64,000 nucleotides of DNA from Chryseobacterium sp. CH21 (GTDB lineage: Bacteria; Bacteroidota; Bacteroidia; Flavobacteriales; Weeksellaceae): positions 1-64,000 of the forward strand of contig NZ_QICI01000036.1 in assembly GCF_004119445.1 (NCBI RefSeq), written 5' to 3'. The position numbers and the translations under genes were made by a program. Positions 8,858 to 18,670 of the stretch are shown here, piece by piece. Under the pieces are notes generated by a model that saw only the letters and a program-made list of their open reading frames with translations, ran no database searches and was not told the origin of the DNA. Within the stretch, counting starts at the first letter, position 1, and every line of letters starts with the position of its first letter.

Positions 8858-8865
8858 CAAATATA
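8858..8865 (-). promoter_or_regulatory. Candidate -7 element (TATATTTG) for the lipid locus
   Basis: On the minus strand the sequence TATATTTG matches the Bacteroidota -7 consensus TAnnTTTG and ends 32 bases before the phosphatidyltransferase start codon. No clear TTG -33 element was found at the usual distance, so this is tentative. Confidence 0.4.
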
Positions 8866-8932
8866 GATAAAAATTTTTATCAGGTTTTATGATTGTTTGA
8901 AGGATGTTTTATCATTTTCAAAATGTAAAAGA

Positions 8933-8963
8933 TTGCTTTGTATCTCTTTTTCCCATAACTTTG
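8933..8963 (+). promoter_or_regulatory. pyrG promoter, TTG-N20-TAACTTTG
   Basis: TTG at 8933-8935 and TAACTTTG at 8956-8963 fit the Bacteroidota -33/-7 promoter with a 20-base spacer. Transcription would start around 8970, only about ten bases before the ATG at 8979. This argues against the longer reading frame that begins at 8904. Confidence 0.6.
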
Positions 8964-8978
8964 CACAAACCTAATCTA

Positions 8979-10586
8979 ATGAGTAAAAAGAATACAAAGT
9001 ACATCTTTGTGACAGGAGGTGTAACTTCATCTTTGGGAAAAGGAATCGTGTCTGCTTCTCTGGGACTATTGCTAAAATCACGCGGTTTTAACGTAACGAT
9101 CCAAAAACTAGATCCTTATATCAATATCGACCCGGGAACTTTGAATCCTTATGAGCACGGAGAGTGCTATGTAACTGAAGATGGTGCGGAGACGGATCTG
9201 GATTTAGGCCACTATGAGCGTTATCTTGATGCTCCTACATCCCAAAACAACAACGTTACTACAGGAAAAATCTACCAGACTGTAATCGAAAAAGAAAGAA
9301 AAGGAGATTTCCTTGGAAAAACAGTTCAGGTAATTCCTCATATTACTAACGAAATTAAACGTAGAATTAAAATGCTTTCCAAGCAGAACTACGATATCAT
9401 TATTACTGAGATCGGAGGAACTGTCGGAGATATTGAATCTCTACCTTACATTGAAACTGTTCGTCAGTTAAAATGGGAGTTAGGAGAGAAAAATTCTATG
9501 GTAATTCACCTTACTTTACTGCCTTATCTGGCTTCAAGTGGAGAATTAAAAACAAAACCATCTCAGCATTCTGTTCGTCAATTGATGGAAAGCGGAATTA
9601 TGGCAGATGTTTTAGTGTGCAGAACAGAACACAAAATTCCTAAAGATCAGAGAGCAAAACTAGCTCAGTTCTGTAACGTTGCTTTAGAAAATGTTATTGA
9701 ATGTAAAGATCTTGAAACCATCTATGAAGTTCCAATGTATCTTCAGAAGCAGAATTTCGATGATGTAGTATTGAAAGAGCTGGATCTGAAAAGTGATAAA
9801 GATGCTGATCTTAAAGACTGGAAGAGTTTCCTTAAGAAATTCCAGAATCCTAAGAAAACTGTTGAAATTGCATTGGTAGGAAAATATGTTTCTCTTCAGG
9901 ATTCTTATATTTCTATTGCTGAAGCATTCAAACATGCAGGAGCTGATCTTGAAACGGAAGTAAAAGTAAGATGGGTATACAGTGGAGATATTACAGAAGA
10001 AAATATCAAAGATACACTGAAAGGTGTGAATGGTATCCTTGTAGCTCCAGGTTTCGGAGACAGAGGAATTGAAGGAAAAGTTCTTACTGCAAAATATGCA
10101 AGAGAAAATAAAATTCCAATGTTAGGAATCTGTTTAGGAATGCAGATCATGACGATTGAATTTGCAAGAAATGTTTTAGGACATACCAAAGCAAACTCTA
10201 TGGAATTTGATACGGCTACTCCGGATCCTGTAATTTCCTTAATGGAAGAACAGAAAAATGTAGTAGATAAAGGAGGTACAATGCGTCTTGGAGCATGGAA
10301 ATGTACCTTGAAAAACGGATCTAAATTAAACGATATCTACGGAACCAAAAATATTTCTGAAAGACACCGTCACCGTTATGAATTCAATAGTGATTATCTT
10401 CAGGAGTTTGAGAAAAATGGTTTCCTTGCTACAGGTACTAACCCTGAAACAGGTTTGGTAGAAGCGCTTGAGCTTCCGGATCACCCATTCTATGTGGGAG
10501 TTCAGTATCACCCGGAATATAAGAGTACGGTAGCTACACCGCACCCTCTGTTCAGAGCTTTCATCAAGGCTTGCGAAAAGAAATAA
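8979..10586 (+). CDS. pyrG: CTP synthase
   Basis: CTP synthase aminates UTP to CTP using glutamine, the last step of pyrimidine nucleotide synthesis. From the ATG at 8979 (MSKKNTKYIFVTGGVTSSLG) the product is 535 residues, the usual length. It has the N-terminal synthetase domain (GGVTSSLGKG nucleotide loop, LDPYINIDPGT) and a C-terminal class I glutamine amidotransferase domain with the cysteine motif GICLGMQ and the terminal HPE triad residues (QYHPEYKS). The longer frame from 8904 would put the promoter inside the gene and adds residues not seen in the family. It is followed by its own terminator. CTP is also a substrate of the CdsA-like enzyme encoded divergently, although the genes are probably regulated separately. 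Confidence 0.97.
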   Translation: MSKKNTKYIFVTGGVTSSLGKGIVSASLGLLLKSRGFNVTIQKLDPYINIDPGTLNPYEHGECYVTEDGAETDLDLGHYERYLDAPTSQNNNVTTGKIYQTVIEKERKGDFLGKTVQVIPHITNEIKRRIKMLSKQNYDIIITEIGGTVGDIESLPYIETVRQLKWELGEKNSMVIHLTLLPYLASSGELKTKPSQHSVRQLMESGIMADVLVCRTEHKIPKDQRAKLAQFCNVALENVIECKDLETIYEVPMYLQKQNFDDVVLKELDLKSDKDADLKDWKSFLKKFQNPKKTVEIALVGKYVSLQDSYISIAEAFKHAGADLETEVKVRWVYSGDITEENIKDTLKGVNGILVAPGFGDRGIEGKVLTAKYARENKIPMLGICLGMQIMTIEFARNVLGHTKANSMEFDTATPDPVISLMEEQKNVVDKGGTMRLGAWKCTLKNGSKLNDIYGTKNISERHRHRYEFNSDYLQEFEKNGFLATGTNPETGLVEALELPDHPFYVGVQYHPEYKSTVATPHPLFRAFIKACEKK

Positions 10587-10615
10587 GGTAAATTTTTATC
10601 ATAAACGTCTACACA

Positions 10616-10649
10616 TAAACTCAAGCTGATTATTCTCAGCTTGAGTTTA
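10616..10649 (+). terminator. pyrG terminator hairpin
   Basis: The 14-base arms TAAACTCAAGCTGA and TCAGCTTGAGTTTA enclose a 6-base loop, 30 bases after the pyrG stop. The T tract after it is short, so termination may be partial. Confidence 0.7.
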
Positions 10650-10694
10650 TTATATAGTAACAACGTAAAGCATAGAGTTTTGATAAAAAAACAG

Positions 10695-10731
10695 TATTTT
10701 TGTCAGCTCAAATTACGTACGCAGGTACGTA
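10695..10731 (+). promoter_or_regulatory. yidC upstream region: -7 element and perfect inverted repeat
   Basis: TATTTTTG at 10695-10702 matches the -7 consensus. Twelve bases later comes a perfect inverted repeat TACGTAC-gcag-GTACGTA (10714-10731), placed in the early leader of the transcript, followed by an AT-rich stretch up to the yidC start at 10765. It could be an operator or an RNA hairpin. Confidence 0.4.
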
Positions 10732-10764
10732 TATTTTAAATTTAAAATTTTAATATAAAATAAA

Positions 10765-12564
10765 ATGCAACAAAACAACGGAATCGATAAGAAACAAATG
10801 ATTAGTTTCGCGGTTTTATGCCTGGTTCTCTTCGGTTTTATGTTCTACTTTCAGAACAAACAAATGAAAGAAGAGGAGTTAAAAGCTCAGCAGCAGAAAA
10901 CGGAACAGGTAAAAAATGCCGTAAAACAAACTCAGGCAAACAATATCAATCCAAATGTAACTCCTAATGCAATCCAGACAGCAAGTCTTGGGAATAATGA
11001 ATTGAAACTTGAGTTTTCAAGCTTAGGAGGGCAGGTTTCTAAAGTAGAGCTTTTAAAATATAAAGCCTACAACCACAAAACAGACAATGCTGATCAGCCA
11101 CTTTATCTGATCAATAAAAATAACTCAAACTACGGTTTTCAGTTTAAAGACAAAACAGGAAAGGTTGTTAATACTAAAGATTTAGTTTTCTCTCCTACTG
11201 TTAACGGTAATGCAGTAACCTTAACTGCAGATTACAATGGTGCTGTTATTCAGTTTATTTACACGCTGCTTCCTAAATATACTCTTGATTTTAAAGTAAG
11301 AACTCAGGGGCTTTCTAAAATTACTTCAGACAATAAAGCTGATTTCATCTGGGATTATAATGTGAGAAACTTAGAAAAGGGTAGAGCTCAGGAGCAGTCT
11401 CACTCAGAATTTTCTTATGCTTTCAATAATTATAAAGACTATGATTATGATGGAAGAACTACAATGGATGAAGAAAAAGAAACCCTTAACTGGATTGGGG
11501 TGAAGCAGCAGTTTTTCTCTTCAGTAATTGAAGCTAAAAACGGATTTACCCAAAGTAAAGGAAACCAGGAAACTGTTGAAGAAGGAGAGTATTTGAAGAA
11601 ACTCAACTACGAAGGTTTTGTTCAAATGACGGGAAGTGAGCTGAACCAGGACTTCACTTGGTATTTTATGCCATTAGATTTACCATTGCTTAAATCTTAT
11701 GATAAAAACTTTGATGAGATTCTTCCTTTAGGTTGGTCTTTCATTGGAGCAATGAACCGTTATTTCTTCATGTGGTTATATGGTATTATTGCTGCGTGGG
11801 GATTATCAGCAGGTTGGGTGATTTTTGTAATGACGATCATTGTAAAACTTATCCTTTCACCAATTATGTATAAGCAGCATAAATTGAGTGCAATGATGAA
11901 AGTAATCCGTCCGGAAATTGATGAAGCAAATGCTAAGTTTAAGGATGCAGATCCAATGAAGAAGCAGCAGGCTACAATGGAGATCTATAGAAAAGCCGGT
12001 GTGAATCAGATGGCCGGATGTTTACCTGCATTGGTTCAGATTCCGATTTTCTATGCTTTATTCCGTTTCTTTCCGAACTTTATTGATCTTAGAGGGCAAG
12101 GGTTCTGGTTTGCAAAGGATTTGACGGCATATGATGATTTGATCAAGCTTCCGTTCAAAGTTCCTTTCCTTGGAGATCACTTGAGTATTTTTGCATTAGC
12201 TTGTACCGTGGTTATTTTGATTTATACCGTAATGACTTCAGGGAATATGCAGCAGCCTCAGCAGGAAGGAATGCCAAATATGAAAGTATTAATGTATATC
12301 TTCCCGATTACATTCTTATTCTTCCTTAACACTTCGGCTTCAGGTCTTTCGTGGTATTATTTTGTATCGAATGCGATTAACATTTTAATCATCCTTGTTA
12401 TTAAATATGTGATTCTGGATGAAAAGAAAATCCACGCTCAGATTCAGTCTAATAAGGAAAAGCCAAAAGCAGAGGGTAAGTTCCAGAAGAGAATGAGAGA
12501 GATGATGGAGAAGGCTCAGGAGCAGCAAAAAACTCAGGAGCAGCAAAGAAATAAAAAGAAATAA
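10765..12564 (+). CDS. yidC: Membrane protein insertase YidC
   Basis: YidC inserts membrane proteins into the inner membrane, alone or with SecYEG. The 599-residue product has an N-terminal anchor (about residues 10-26, FAVLCLVLFGFMFYF), a lysine- and glutamine-rich linker, a large periplasmic beta domain (about 75-310), and the conserved insertase core with five membrane segments in the C-terminal half (IIVKLILSPIMYKQHKLSAMM; MAGCLPALVQIPIFYALFRF). It ends in a strongly basic tail rich in K and Q, typical for ribosome contact. It has its own upstream region and terminator, so it is probably transcribed alone. Confidence 0.97.
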   Translation: MQQNNGIDKKQMISFAVLCLVLFGFMFYFQNKQMKEEELKAQQQKTEQVKNAVKQTQANNINPNVTPNAIQTASLGNNELKLEFSSLGGQVSKVELLKYKAYNHKTDNADQPLYLINKNNSNYGFQFKDKTGKVVNTKDLVFSPTVNGNAVTLTADYNGAVIQFIYTLLPKYTLDFKVRTQGLSKITSDNKADFIWDYNVRNLEKGRAQEQSHSEFSYAFNNYKDYDYDGRTTMDEEKETLNWIGVKQQFFSSVIEAKNGFTQSKGNQETVEEGEYLKKLNYEGFVQMTGSELNQDFTWYFMPLDLPLLKSYDKNFDEILPLGWSFIGAMNRYFFMWLYGIIAAWGLSAGWVIFVMTIIVKLILSPIMYKQHKLSAMMKVIRPEIDEANAKFKDADPMKKQQATMEIYRKAGVNQMAGCLPALVQIPIFYALFRFFPNFIDLRGQGFWFAKDLTAYDDLIKLPFKVPFLGDHLSIFALACTVVILIYTVMTSGNMQQPQQEGMPNMKVLMYIFPITFLFFLNTSASGLSWYYFVSNAINILIILVIKYVILDEKKIHAQIQSNKEKPKAEGKFQKRMREMMEKAQEQQKTQEQQRNKKK

Positions 12565-12581
12565 TTCTTAAATTATAACAT

Positions 12582-12618
12582 AAAAAGAGAAGCAGTTTTT
12601 AAATTGCTTCTCTTTTTT
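12582..12618. terminator. yidC terminator
   Basis: The stem AAAAAGAGAAGCA with TGCTTCTCTTTTT is followed by a T run. The symmetrical A and T flanks mean it can also act on transcripts from the minus strand (rnhB). Confidence 0.85.
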
Positions 12619-12694
12619 ATTTGGGGTTTTATTTAGAATGATTTTAAATTTTTGTTCGGTGTGTGTGAATTTAATAATTGAAAATCAGTTGTTT

Positions 12695-13279
12695 TTAGTC
12701 ATATTTTAATCTAAATGATTGTCGGTGATGAGGAGTAGGGCCAAACTTAATAAGGGCTTCCTGATGCTTTTTCGTAGCATAACCAAAATTAGTGTCCCAA
12801 CCATATTCAGGATGTTCTTCATGAAGTTGAATCATTAATCTGTCCCGGTAGTTTTTGGCAAGAATTGAGGCTGCTGCAATAGATAATACTTTAGAATCTC
12901 CTTTAATAATGCATTGATGCGGAATGTAGTTGTAGGGATGGAATTTATTACCATCCACCAAAATAAGTTCCGGTGTTATGGTTAGTTTATCCAGAGCGCG
13001 ATGCATGGCATGAATACTTGCATTGAGGATATTATGTTCATCAATAAAGGAAGGAGGAAGCTCTGCTATAGCATAGTTTTTTACATTATCTTTGATGTAA
13101 CTGTCTAGTTCCATCCGCGTTTTGAATGTTAATTTTTTTGAATCATTAACCAGATTCTGTTTAAAATCATCATCTAAAATTACTGCTGCTGCCACAACTG
13201 GCCCGCTTAAACACCCTCTTCCTACTTCATCACACCCGGCTTCGATATAAAAGTTTGACCAGTTTTTTATTAACTCCAT
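12695..13279 (-). CDS. rnhB: Ribonuclease HII
   Basis: RNase HII cleaves RNA in RNA-DNA hybrids and removes single ribonucleotides from DNA. The 194-residue protein has the standard length. The acidic catalytic set is visible: D17 and E18 in CDEVGRG, then D109 in ILVDGN, with the Tyr-containing GYATKKHQEAL region and PTPHHRQSF near the C-terminus. Its start MELIKNW lies in a noncoding region shared with the first SusC gene, to which it is divergent. Confidence 0.96.
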   Translation of the reverse strand: MELIKNWSNFYIEAGCDEVGRGCLSGPVVAAAVILDDDFKQNLVNDSKKLTFKTRMELDSYIKDNVKNYAIAELPPSFIDEHNILNASIHAMHRALDKLTITPELILVDGNKFHPYNYIPHQCIIKGDSKVLSIAAASILAKNYRDRLMIQLHEEHPEYGWDTNFGYATKKHQEALIKFGPTPHHRQSFRLKYD

Positions 13280-13673
13280 ATTTATCTAAAATGATAGTTG
13301 CAAAATTAAAAAAACAAATATAATTAATTCATTATCTGGCTGGATGATTTTTCTAATGTAAAAGGATATGATAAGAATATTTTTTGTAGATGATTTGTAA
13401 ATATTTGAGATTGAAGTTTTTTATTAAAAGTAGGTGTTTTTTTGATAATTATACTGTTATTTTTGATTGTTGGTGTTTTTTTATATTTTTTTGATAGAAG
13501 AATAATTATGTGCTAATTTGTAATATTGTATCATTTTGGTGTTTTTTTTTGAATTTGAATGATGTTTACTTCTTTGATTTTGTTGTTTCCGTGGTTGTTT
13601 TGTAAGATTTATACGTAAATTGTTAATTGGTTTTTTTATTGTAATTTTTTGAATAATGTAGTCTGATTTCATT
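13280..13673. other. AT-rich noncoding region between rnhB and the first susC
   Basis: About 390 bases with long T runs on the plus strand and no plausible gene. The expected 5' end of the following susC gene is missing here. An ATG at 13656 is followed at once by an in-frame TAG, then by codons for SDFIVNAQQ that look like the tail of a signal peptide. No clear TAnnTTTG promoter is seen; the nearest is an imperfect TAATTTTTTG. Confidence 0.6.
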
Positions 13674-16652
13674 GTGAATGCTCAACAAAAAGAGTCAGAC
13701 ACAATGAAAACAAAGACTATTGAAGAAGTTGTAGTTACGGGTGCCTTAGGTATTAAGAAAAAAGCTGATGCTGTTACCAATGCACAGCAAGTAGTAGGTA
13801 CTAAGGAATTAAACCAAGCCTCTGCTCCAAATGCTGTTCAGGCTCTAACTGGTAAAGTATCTGGATTGCAGATTACACAAACTGATAATAGTGTAGGAGC
13901 ATCAAGTAGAATTGTAATTAGAGGAAATAAATCAATCTCAGGAGGAAATGAGGCTCTGGTTGTAATTGATAATGTTATTTCTTCTGCTTCTGTTTTAGCT
14001 CAGCTACCACCTGAAGTTATTGAAAATGTAAACGTAATCAAAGGTCTTCAAGGTGCTGCGCTTTATGGGCAACAAGGTGTGAATGGAGTTATTATTGTGA
14101 CTACTAAGAAAGGAGCTAAGAGCGAGAAAATGCAATTTACTCTTACTTCTTCAATTCAGATGAGTCAAGCTTTTAAATTTCCAATAATACAAAAGCAATA
14201 CGGTAAAGGGTATCCGCATGAACCTGCTTTTAGTGCTGGGGACCCCAATTATAATGGAACTACTTACGTTCCTTTTGAAAACATGTCCTGGGGACCTGCT
14301 TACAATGATCCAACTATTGGTGGACAAATGGTTCCATCGGGATTACCACAGGCTGATGGAAGTTTTATCTATGAAAAATATGCTCCAATAAACAATCATT
14401 TCTCTAAATTTTTCAAAAACGGAGTAATTTTTCAGAATGGACTTACAGTTAATTCCGGCGGAAGTGATTCTTATGCAATGTTATCAATTAACAGGCTAGA
14501 AAATGACTTTGTTGTTGAAGGTGATCAGTTAAGACAAAATAGTTTCTTAGTAAAAGCTGGAAAAAAGCTTGATAAGCTAAGAATTGATGGAACTATCAAC
14601 TATATTAGTAAAATTACTAATCAATCTAGGTCAGATTTGTATAATGACATCCTTCAGATGCCTTCAATGAATGATATTAGAAAATACAGAAATTCTGGTG
14701 TTGAAGGCGGCCTTTCTGCTTTTACTAAGAATCCATATTATCAGCTTGAGCATACAAGACAAAATACGGTTAATGATTATTTATCCGGAATTTTAGCTTT
14801 ACAATATGACTTCAATAAAAATATTAATTTAACATATACTGGAAACTTATATTTAAATAACTCCAGATCTGATAATCACGATGATGGTTTCAAGGCTACT
14901 CAGGTTTACTCAGGAAGTGGACTTGTATTAGACGGAGGTACATTACAAGATTATACCGGGAATTCTAATTTTGATTCATACTATATCAACCGTACTGTTA
15001 GTACAAGAAGTTACTATGGTGACTTAATGTTAAACTTTAATTATGACCTTACGGATAATATTAATATGAAGTTGAACATTGGTAATAACATTCAGGATAG
15101 CTATAGAACTGCCAGATCAATGGGAGGTACAAACTTGGTGGTTCCGGGATGGTATGATATCAGAAACGTAACTAATCTTATCCAGCCAGGAAACTCAACA
15201 GGAGCTTCTGCATTGGATAACATCCTTTTTGAGAATACTACAACAAGACAGAGAACTATTGCTGGATTTGCCAACTTAGATTTATCATACAAAGATTATT
15301 TATTCTTGAACTCTACTTTCAGAATTGAAGAAAGTTCAGTATTGTCTACTTATTATAATGGTCAGGTTCATAATAAATCATATCCTTATTACTCTGTAGG
15401 TCTTTCATTTATACCTACAAAGGCTTTTGAAGCTTTGAAAGGTAATAATATCATCAATTATATTAAAATTGCACCAGGATATACTAAGGTTGGGAATACA
15501 TCAGCTATTTTACCTTATGAAACATCTAATGTAGGTATTGCTCCTTCTGGTTATCCTTTCCCTAATCTACCTGGATATGGAGTTGATGCAACACAGACTA
15601 ATAGAACAATTAAGCCTGAATTTATTTCTACATATGACTTGAATGTTCAGTTAGGTTTCTTAAATGATCGTATTACATTAGAAGGTTCAATTTATCAATC
15701 AGATACTAAAGATTTGATTACTAATGCGAACGTTTCAAATGCTTCAGGTATAAGCAACTTGAAAGATAATTTTGGTAAGACCAGAATGAGAGGATTTGAA
15801 ATTGACTTAGGACTTACTCCATTTAAATCTCAAAACTTTACTTGGAATGTAAGAGCCTCTTTTGCTAAATCAAGATCTACAGTAATTGACTTACCTAACG
15901 GATTAGATGAAGTTGCTCTTGCAGTGCCTTATCAAACTGTTGGAATTGGAGTCTTTGCAATTAAAGGGTCTGATCTGCAGGTTATCAAAGCAACAACTTT
16001 CCAGAGAGATGACCAGGGAAGAATTATTGTAGGAGCTGATGGAGTTCCATTACAAAATACTAAATTGAGCAGTATGGGAAGAGTAACTCCGGATTATACG
16101 CTTGGTTTTAATACTTCTCTTAAATTTAAAGGATTTACGCTTTCTGCAACGATGGATTACCGTAAGGGGGGTAAATTTGCTTCACTTGGTAAAAGTATCT
16201 TAACATTCGCAGGAGCTAGCGAAGAAACGGCTGGTTTTGACAGAAGTAAAGGATATGTGATCCCTAATTCTGTTCAATTGGTAGGCGGGCAGTATGTTCA
16301 GAACAGTACTCCTGTAGGAGGAACAGCAGATTATGATGGAGTAGCTGGTTATTTCAGTTCACAGTCTTTACAAAGATTGGGTGAGCCAATGGTGCTAGAT
16401 GCAACTGCGTTCAAAGTAAGAGAAATTGCTTTATCTTATGATGTTCCGAAATCTGTATTGTCATCCACTTTTGTAAATGGTATTACTGTAGGTTTGTTTG
16501 CTAGAAATCCGTTCTTTGTGTATTCAAAAGAAAACAGAAATTATGCTGATCCTGAAACGTCTTATACAAGTGGTAACGGAGCAGGTATTGCCTTTGCAGG
16601 ACAATATCCTTCTCAAAGATCTTTCGGAATTAACTTAAAAGCGACATTCTAA
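13674..16652 (+). CDS. SusC/RagA family TonB-linked outer membrane protein, no signal peptide (N-terminally truncated)
   Basis: SusC-like proteins are TonB-dependent outer membrane barrels that import oligomers together with a SusD lipoprotein. The product is 992 residues from a GTG codon and contains the TonB-box-like EEVVVTGALG, the plug (ALTGKVSGLQI, LVVIDNVI, NVIKGLQGAALYG) and a barrel ending in F. It starts at VNAQQ, exactly where the paralogue at 18671 has its signal peptide cleavage region. The signal peptide itself is absent and an in-frame TAG lies just upstream at 13659. As sequenced it could not be exported, so it may be truncated, damaged by deletion, or a silent copy. susD follows after 13 bases. 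Confidence 0.85.
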   Translation: MNAQQKESDTMKTKTIEEVVVTGALGIKKKADAVTNAQQVVGTKELNQASAPNAVQALTGKVSGLQITQTDNSVGASSRIVIRGNKSISGGNEALVVIDNVISSASVLAQLPPEVIENVNVIKGLQGAALYGQQGVNGVIIVTTKKGAKSEKMQFTLTSSIQMSQAFKFPIIQKQYGKGYPHEPAFSAGDPNYNGTTYVPFENMSWGPAYNDPTIGGQMVPSGLPQADGSFIYEKYAPINNHFSKFFKNGVIFQNGLTVNSGGSDSYAMLSINRLENDFVVEGDQLRQNSFLVKAGKKLDKLRIDGTINYISKITNQSRSDLYNDILQMPSMNDIRKYRNSGVEGGLSAFTKNPYYQLEHTRQNTVNDYLSGILALQYDFNKNINLTYTGNLYLNNSRSDNHDDGFKATQVYSGSGLVLDGGTLQDYTGNSNFDSYYINRTVSTRSYYGDLMLNFNYDLTDNINMKLNIGNNIQDSYRTARSMGGTNLVVPGWYDIRNVTNLIQPGNSTGASALDNILFENTTTRQRTIAGFANLDLSYKDYLFLNSTFRIEESSVLSTYYNGQVHNKSYPYYSVGLSFIPTKAFEALKGNNIINYIKIAPGYTKVGNTSAILPYETSNVGIAPSGYPFPNLPGYGVDATQTNRTIKPEFISTYDLNVQLGFLNDRITLEGSIYQSDTKDLITNANVSNASGISNLKDNFGKTRMRGFEIDLGLTPFKSQNFTWNVRASFAKSRSTVIDLPNGLDEVALAVPYQTVGIGVFAIKGSDLQVIKATTFQRDDQGRIIVGADGVPLQNTKLSSMGRVTPDYTLGFNTSLKFKGFTLSATMDYRKGGKFASLGKSILTFAGASEETAGFDRSKGYVIPNSVQLVGGQYVQNSTPVGGTADYDGVAGYFSSQSLQRLGEPMVLDATAFKVREIALSYDVPKSVLSSTFVNGITVGLFARNPFFVYSKENRNYADPETSYTSGNGAGIAFAGQYPSQRSFGINLKATF

Positions 16653-16665
16653 AATTTAAAAAATT

Positions 16666-18264
16666 ATGAAAAATATAAAATTAACAACGGCAGTTTTATC
16701 TCTAACAATGTTGTTTGCTTCTGTGTCATGTGACAAATATCTTGATATCAATGAAGATCCTAATAATATTTCAATTGACAAAGTTACTCCTAACGAATTG
16801 CTTCCTGTTGGTATTACATCTACTTATGAGAAGCAATCTCAGACATTAAACAGGTTTGCTAGTGTAGTTATGAACTCGACTGCGGGGAATTCATTAGTAT
16901 ATGGTGCTCCATTTATTGACGATTATAAGCCTAACGTTTCCAATACATTTTATAACGATGTTTGGGATAGTCTTTTCAGAGGTATAGCTAACTTTGAAAA
17001 AGTGATTACTTACAATGATCCTACTAATAAATACGTTCAGCATAAAGCTATTGCTAAGATTATGAAGGCAAATTATATACAGATATTAACAGATTTGTAT
17101 GGTGATATGCCCTATTCTGAAGCTTTTAAAGGACAAGATAATTTGACACCTAAGTATGATAAAGGAGAAAATATTTATAAGGCGTCTATAACGGATATTG
17201 ATAATGCTATCAAAACATTAGAAACAGGTCTAGGAGATACCCCAACTAATGATATTGTTTTTAGAGGTGACACCGATAAATGGATTTCTTTTGCTAATAC
17301 ATTAAAATTAAGATATTTGTTAAGAATGTCCAATGTAACAGGTGATATGGCTGCATTTAGAGATCAAGAATTGGCTAAGTTGAGTGGGGCTGATTTCATT
17401 GATGAAGATGTTTTAGAAAATCCTGGATATTCTGCAGCTAATGATGCACAGCAAAATCCATTCACTAACTTCTATGTGTATGTGAGCTCTGGAACCAGAG
17501 CTGTTAACTATTCTATTAATGTTGCTTCTGAACATATAGCACTTGTTTTAAATGGTAATTCAGCAGGAGATACCAGGCCAGTATATCAAAAATTCAATGG
17601 AATTGTAGATGGAAGAAGTTCAAGAATGTTTACTTTTATAGGTGGTAAGGTTTCGGGTATCAGACAAGGAAACTTACCAGGGCAACCGGGAGTACCAGCG
17701 GCTATTTCCAGATTTAATTATGGTATTACAATTGGTAAAGATTCTCCTAAAAAATTGCCAAATGGTTCAGATGATACTGCAGATTATGTAGCTAAAGCAT
17801 CAGCTAAGTCTGGTTGTATTATGAGTAGAGCGGAATCTAAATTTTTACAAGCAGAAGCTGCTTTAAGATATCCAAGCTTGTTCTCAAATGCTTCAGGTAA
17901 CTTTACAACAGCGGTTACTGCGTCGTATGATTTCTTCGGGGCTACTGGATCTGCTGCTTATCTTACAGCAATTCAAAGTGTTGCTGGTCTAGGGTGGACA
18001 GGAACAGATGCTAATAAATTAGAGGCGATTATGACTCAGAAATGGATTGCTTTAACAGGTGTTAACCCAGAACAATCTTTCTTTGATTATACTAGAACAG
18101 GGTTCCCTGTAACGCCATTAGCGACAATTGCTTCAAATCCAAAACCTAATAGATTAATTTATCCTCTTTCTGAGTATATTGGTAATGCTAGTAACGTACC
18201 TGCTATTAGTAATGCAGATGTATTTAGTAAAAATCAGTATACCCCATTCTGGGCAAGAAATTAA
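16666..18264 (+). CDS. SusD/RagB-like outer membrane lipoprotein (pair 1)
   Basis: SusD-like lipoproteins form the lid over the SusC channel and capture the nutrient at the cell surface. The 532-residue product has a lipoprotein signal peptide with lipid-bearing C22 (LFASVSC). After it come DKYLDINEDPN and an all-helical fold with tetratricopeptide-like repeats, as in the SusD-like family common in Flavobacteriia. It lies 13 bases after the SusC gene, so both share a transcript, and it ends at a strong terminator. No glycosidase or sulfatase gene is adjacent, so the substrate cannot be inferred. Confidence 0.92.
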   Translation: MKNIKLTTAVLSLTMLFASVSCDKYLDINEDPNNISIDKVTPNELLPVGITSTYEKQSQTLNRFASVVMNSTAGNSLVYGAPFIDDYKPNVSNTFYNDVWDSLFRGIANFEKVITYNDPTNKYVQHKAIAKIMKANYIQILTDLYGDMPYSEAFKGQDNLTPKYDKGENIYKASITDIDNAIKTLETGLGDTPTNDIVFRGDTDKWISFANTLKLRYLLRMSNVTGDMAAFRDQELAKLSGADFIDEDVLENPGYSAANDAQQNPFTNFYVYVSSGTRAVNYSINVASEHIALVLNGNSAGDTRPVYQKFNGIVDGRSSRMFTFIGGKVSGIRQGNLPGQPGVPAAISRFNYGITIGKDSPKKLPNGSDDTADYVAKASAKSGCIMSRAESKFLQAEAALRYPSLFSNASGNFTTAVTASYDFFGATGSAAYLTAIQSVAGLGWTGTDANKLEAIMTQKWIALTGVNPEQSFFDYTRTGFPVTPLATIASNPKPNRLIYPLSEYIGNASNVPAISNADVFSKNQYTPFWARN

Positions 18265-18294
18265 TTTTTGTAATTTCAAATTTCAATATATTTT

Positions 18295-18317
18295 ACCGCC
18301 TTCGGGCGGTTTTTTTT
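18295..18317 (+). terminator. Terminator after the first susD
   Basis: The GC-rich stem ACCGCC with GGCGGT closes a stable TTCG tetraloop and is followed by seven or more T residues. Confidence 0.9.
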
Positions 18318-18670
18318 GTTTAATAGATTCAATATTTCTTCAAATATGGAAATATGCTTTGCATAGGATTAATTTTGTTTTTTTGCGATTTTTGTATTTA
18401 TAGTTTTTAATAGATTGATATTCAGTTTGTTTATAGTAATAATAGAATTTAAAATATAGATTATATCAATTTAATTGATTGTTATTATTTCTTAAAAAAA
18501 ATAAGTTTTAGATGAGGTGTTTTTGTTAAATATCTTGTTTTTAACTTATTTTAATAATTTATTGATTGCTTTTATTTTAAAATATTGAATAAGTTGTAAT
18601 TTTTGTATATTTTTCTTTGTGGTATTAAGAAAGTTTTACAAATTTGTAAAGTCATAAAAATTAATTTGAT
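18318..18670. other. AT-rich noncoding region before the second susC
   Basis: About 350 bases of very AT-rich sequence with no open frame. It probably holds the promoter and leader of the second susC operon. A stretch near 18600-18620 (TATATTTTTCTTTG) resembles but does not match the TAnnTTTG consensus. No hairpin of note was seen. Confidence 0.5.

Noticed and set aside
8904-8978. Longer N-terminus for CTP synthase
   Set aside because: The added residues are not part of the family, and the promoter would lie inside the gene. The ATG at 8979 gives the usual 535 residues.
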